A DNA stretch of 6,971 nt, taken from assembly GCA_031282385.1 (NCBI GenBank), contig JAITDV010000292.1, positions 1 through 6,971 of the forward strand, given 5' to 3'. The translations under genes were made by a program, and so were the position numbers. The notes under the pieces were generated by a model. That model worked only from the letters and a program-made list of their open reading frames with translations. It did not search any database and had not been told where the DNA came from. How positions within the stretch are numbered: the stretch's first letter is position 1; each line of letters opens with the position of its first letter. This document shows positions 6,241-6,971 of the stretch, piece after piece. This DNA comes from Planctomycetaceae bacterium (GTDB taxonomy: Bacteria; Planctomycetota; Planctomycetia; Pirellulales; Thermoguttaceae).

Positions 6241-6436
6241 GTAACGATTTAGTTGCGTGTATAACTATTCTTTTTTCTGTCCCTTTAGGGACGAAATGCC
6301 GGTGAAATTTGGCATTGATTATTGGCTTTACCGACATTGCGTCTCTACGGGATGTGGTTGATTTGGTGAATTATTTTCTACCAACATACCGTCCCTAACG
6401 GGACGGGAAAATTCAATATCACAACTAAATAGTTAC
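6241..6436. repeat. 196-bp element with inverted ends and GTCCC/GGGAC hairpins
   Basis: GTAACGATTTAGTTGCG at the left end is matched on the other strand at 6420-6436 (GTAACTATTTAGTTGTG), two differences in 17. The ends resemble the TAACTATTCAGTTGCGG end of repeat B, and another TAACTATTC lies at 6262-6270. Inside are GTCCCTTTAGGGAC (6279-6292), a weaker GTCTCTACGGGATG (6341-6354) and CCGTCCCTAACGGGACGG (6389-6406), a perfect 7-bp stem with a TAAC loop. The last two sit in direct repeats starting TACCRACAT at 6329 and 6379, 50 bases apart. Hairpins of this kind suit REP/MITE elements handled by single-strand transposases; the identity is inferred. Confidence 0.6.
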
Positions 6437-6484
6437 AATTCTGTTTAAAAAATTTTTAACCCTTTAACTCTCTTTTTAAAATGA

Positions 6485-6489
6485 AAGGA
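6485..6489 (+). promoter_or_regulatory. Shine-Dalgarno site that decides the start of the last gene
   Basis: AAGGA lies six bases before the ATG at 6496. An in-frame ATG at 6481 is also available, but it has no upstream site of its own and overlaps this motif's surroundings, so 6496 is preferred. Confidence 0.65.
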
Positions 6490-6495
6490 ATTCAA

Positions 6496-6971
6496 ATGAG
6501 AACTTTAACGTTGACGATTATTTTTTCGTTGGTCGCCGTTTTTACACAAACAGCGGAAACTGTTTCGCAGGACAACTTGCAGGAAAACGCGAAAACGAAT
6601 GTTGTTACCGGATTTGAAATAGAATCGTGGGCTTATGACCGCGGCAATTTTTCCGTGTCGCTCAATCAATATCGCGCCGGAGGACCGCCGCCGATCCATT
6701 ACGGAGGGAAGACGCCCGCTTTCGTGGAATACGACATTCCGTTTCCCGCCGCCGGAAAATATCGGTTTTCCATGTTCGCGGCGGTTTATGAAAAACGCCC
6801 GCTTGCCGTTTTTCTTGACAACAAAGAAGTCGGGGAAATTTGTCATGAAAAAACAACGAAATCGTGGAATACCATAGACGCGCAATGGTTCGCGCCGGTG
6901 GAATTGGACATTGCCGAAAAAGGAGTTCACACGGTAAAATTGCTCGCCAATCCTTATCCGCCGCATCTGGT
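6496..6971 (+). CDS. Exported protein with N-terminal carbohydrate-binding-like domain (partial)
   Basis: The frame stays open to the window edge, giving 158 codons of a longer protein. Residues 1-20 (MRTLTLTIIFSLVAVFTQTA) form a Sec signal peptide. From about residue 38 the sequence looks like a beta-sandwich of CBM6/CBM35 type: FEIESWAYDRGNFSV, FVEYDIPFPAAGKYRFSMFA (76-95), RPLAVFLDNKEVG (101-113), SWNTIDAQWF (123-132), VELDIAEKGVHTVKLL (135-150), and PYPPHL at the edge. Such domains often precede an enzyme or a cytochrome/DUF module in large Planctomycetota secreted proteins; what follows here cannot be seen. The domain call rests on pattern recognition only. Base composition is clearly richer in G+C (about half or more in the lines sampled between 6661 and 6840) than the other genes here, with many GCC, CCG and CGC codons, which may mark recent transfer or stronger codon selection. 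The 196-bp repeat element ends 59 bases upstream. Confidence 0.75.
   Translation, partial: MRTLTLTIIFSLVAVFTQTAETVSQDNLQENAKTNVVTGFEIESWAYDRGNFSVSLNQYRAGGPPPIHYGGKTPAFVEYDIPFPAAGKYRFSMFAAVYEKRPLAVFLDNKEVGEICHEKTTKSWNTIDAQWFAPVELDIAEKGVHTVKLLANPYPPHL

Noticed and set aside
6279..6406. Possible CRISPR array from the repeated GTCCC..GGGAC units
   Set aside because: The units are only weakly alike, there are at most three, and the two best are 50 bases apart in imperfect repeats; no cas genes are in the window.
6505..6966. 153-codon ORF on the - strand
   Set aside because: It lies opposite the last gene, whose signal peptide, domain pattern and ribosome site are convincing; the reverse peptide is rich in Arg and Phe, as expected for an antisense shadow.

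Overview
The window looks like part of a low-G+C bacterial chromosome, most likely from the Planctomycetota or a relative (PVC group), with Bacteroidota as the main alternative. This is inferred from gene content: a Tat-exported Gfo/Idh/MocA oxidoreductase whose C-terminus (NRLRTRAMRDPWRC) resembles those abundant in Planctomycetota, a secreted HEAT-repeat protein, and an exported protein that opens with a carbohydrate-binding-like domain. No rRNA, tRNA or other phylogenetic marker is present, so the assignment is tentative.

All recognisable genes are on the + strand. Positions 1-267 are the end of an ABC-3 family metal-ion transporter permease, followed at once by a terminator-like hairpin. 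After a 711-bp gap come the Gfo/Idh/MocA oxidoreductase (979-2325), a 257-bp gap with two A+T-rich hairpins, and the HEAT-repeat protein (2583-4592). A second long gap (714 bp) precedes a 3-hydroxyisobutyrate dehydrogenase-family reductase (5307-6221). A 274-bp gap then leads to the first 158 codons of an exported protein that runs off the end (from 6496).

The two NAD(P)-dependent oxidoreductases and the putative carbohydrate-binding protein are consistent with uptake and oxidation of sugars, sugar acids or polyols, but no substrate can be named from the sequence. The gaps are long and full of repeats, so the genes are probably separate transcription units and not one operon. Only the oxidoreductase/HEAT pair is free of recognisable repeat elements between its members.

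The most distinctive content is in the gaps. Three of them hold short non-coding elements with inverted ends. Repeat A (about 95 bp, built round a conserved hairpin) occurs twice. Repeat B (ends TAACTATTCAG) occurs in opposite orientation in two gaps, and one of its copies is interrupted by repeat A, like an empty and a filled insertion site. Next to these are a 172-bp imperfect inverted repeat, a 215-bp element with nested inverted repeats and a 30-bp hairpin arm, and a 196-bp element with GTCCC/GGGAC hairpins. These look like MITE- or REP-type elements moved by proteins encoded elsewhere. No new protein system is visible; the nested repeats are the part most worth following up.
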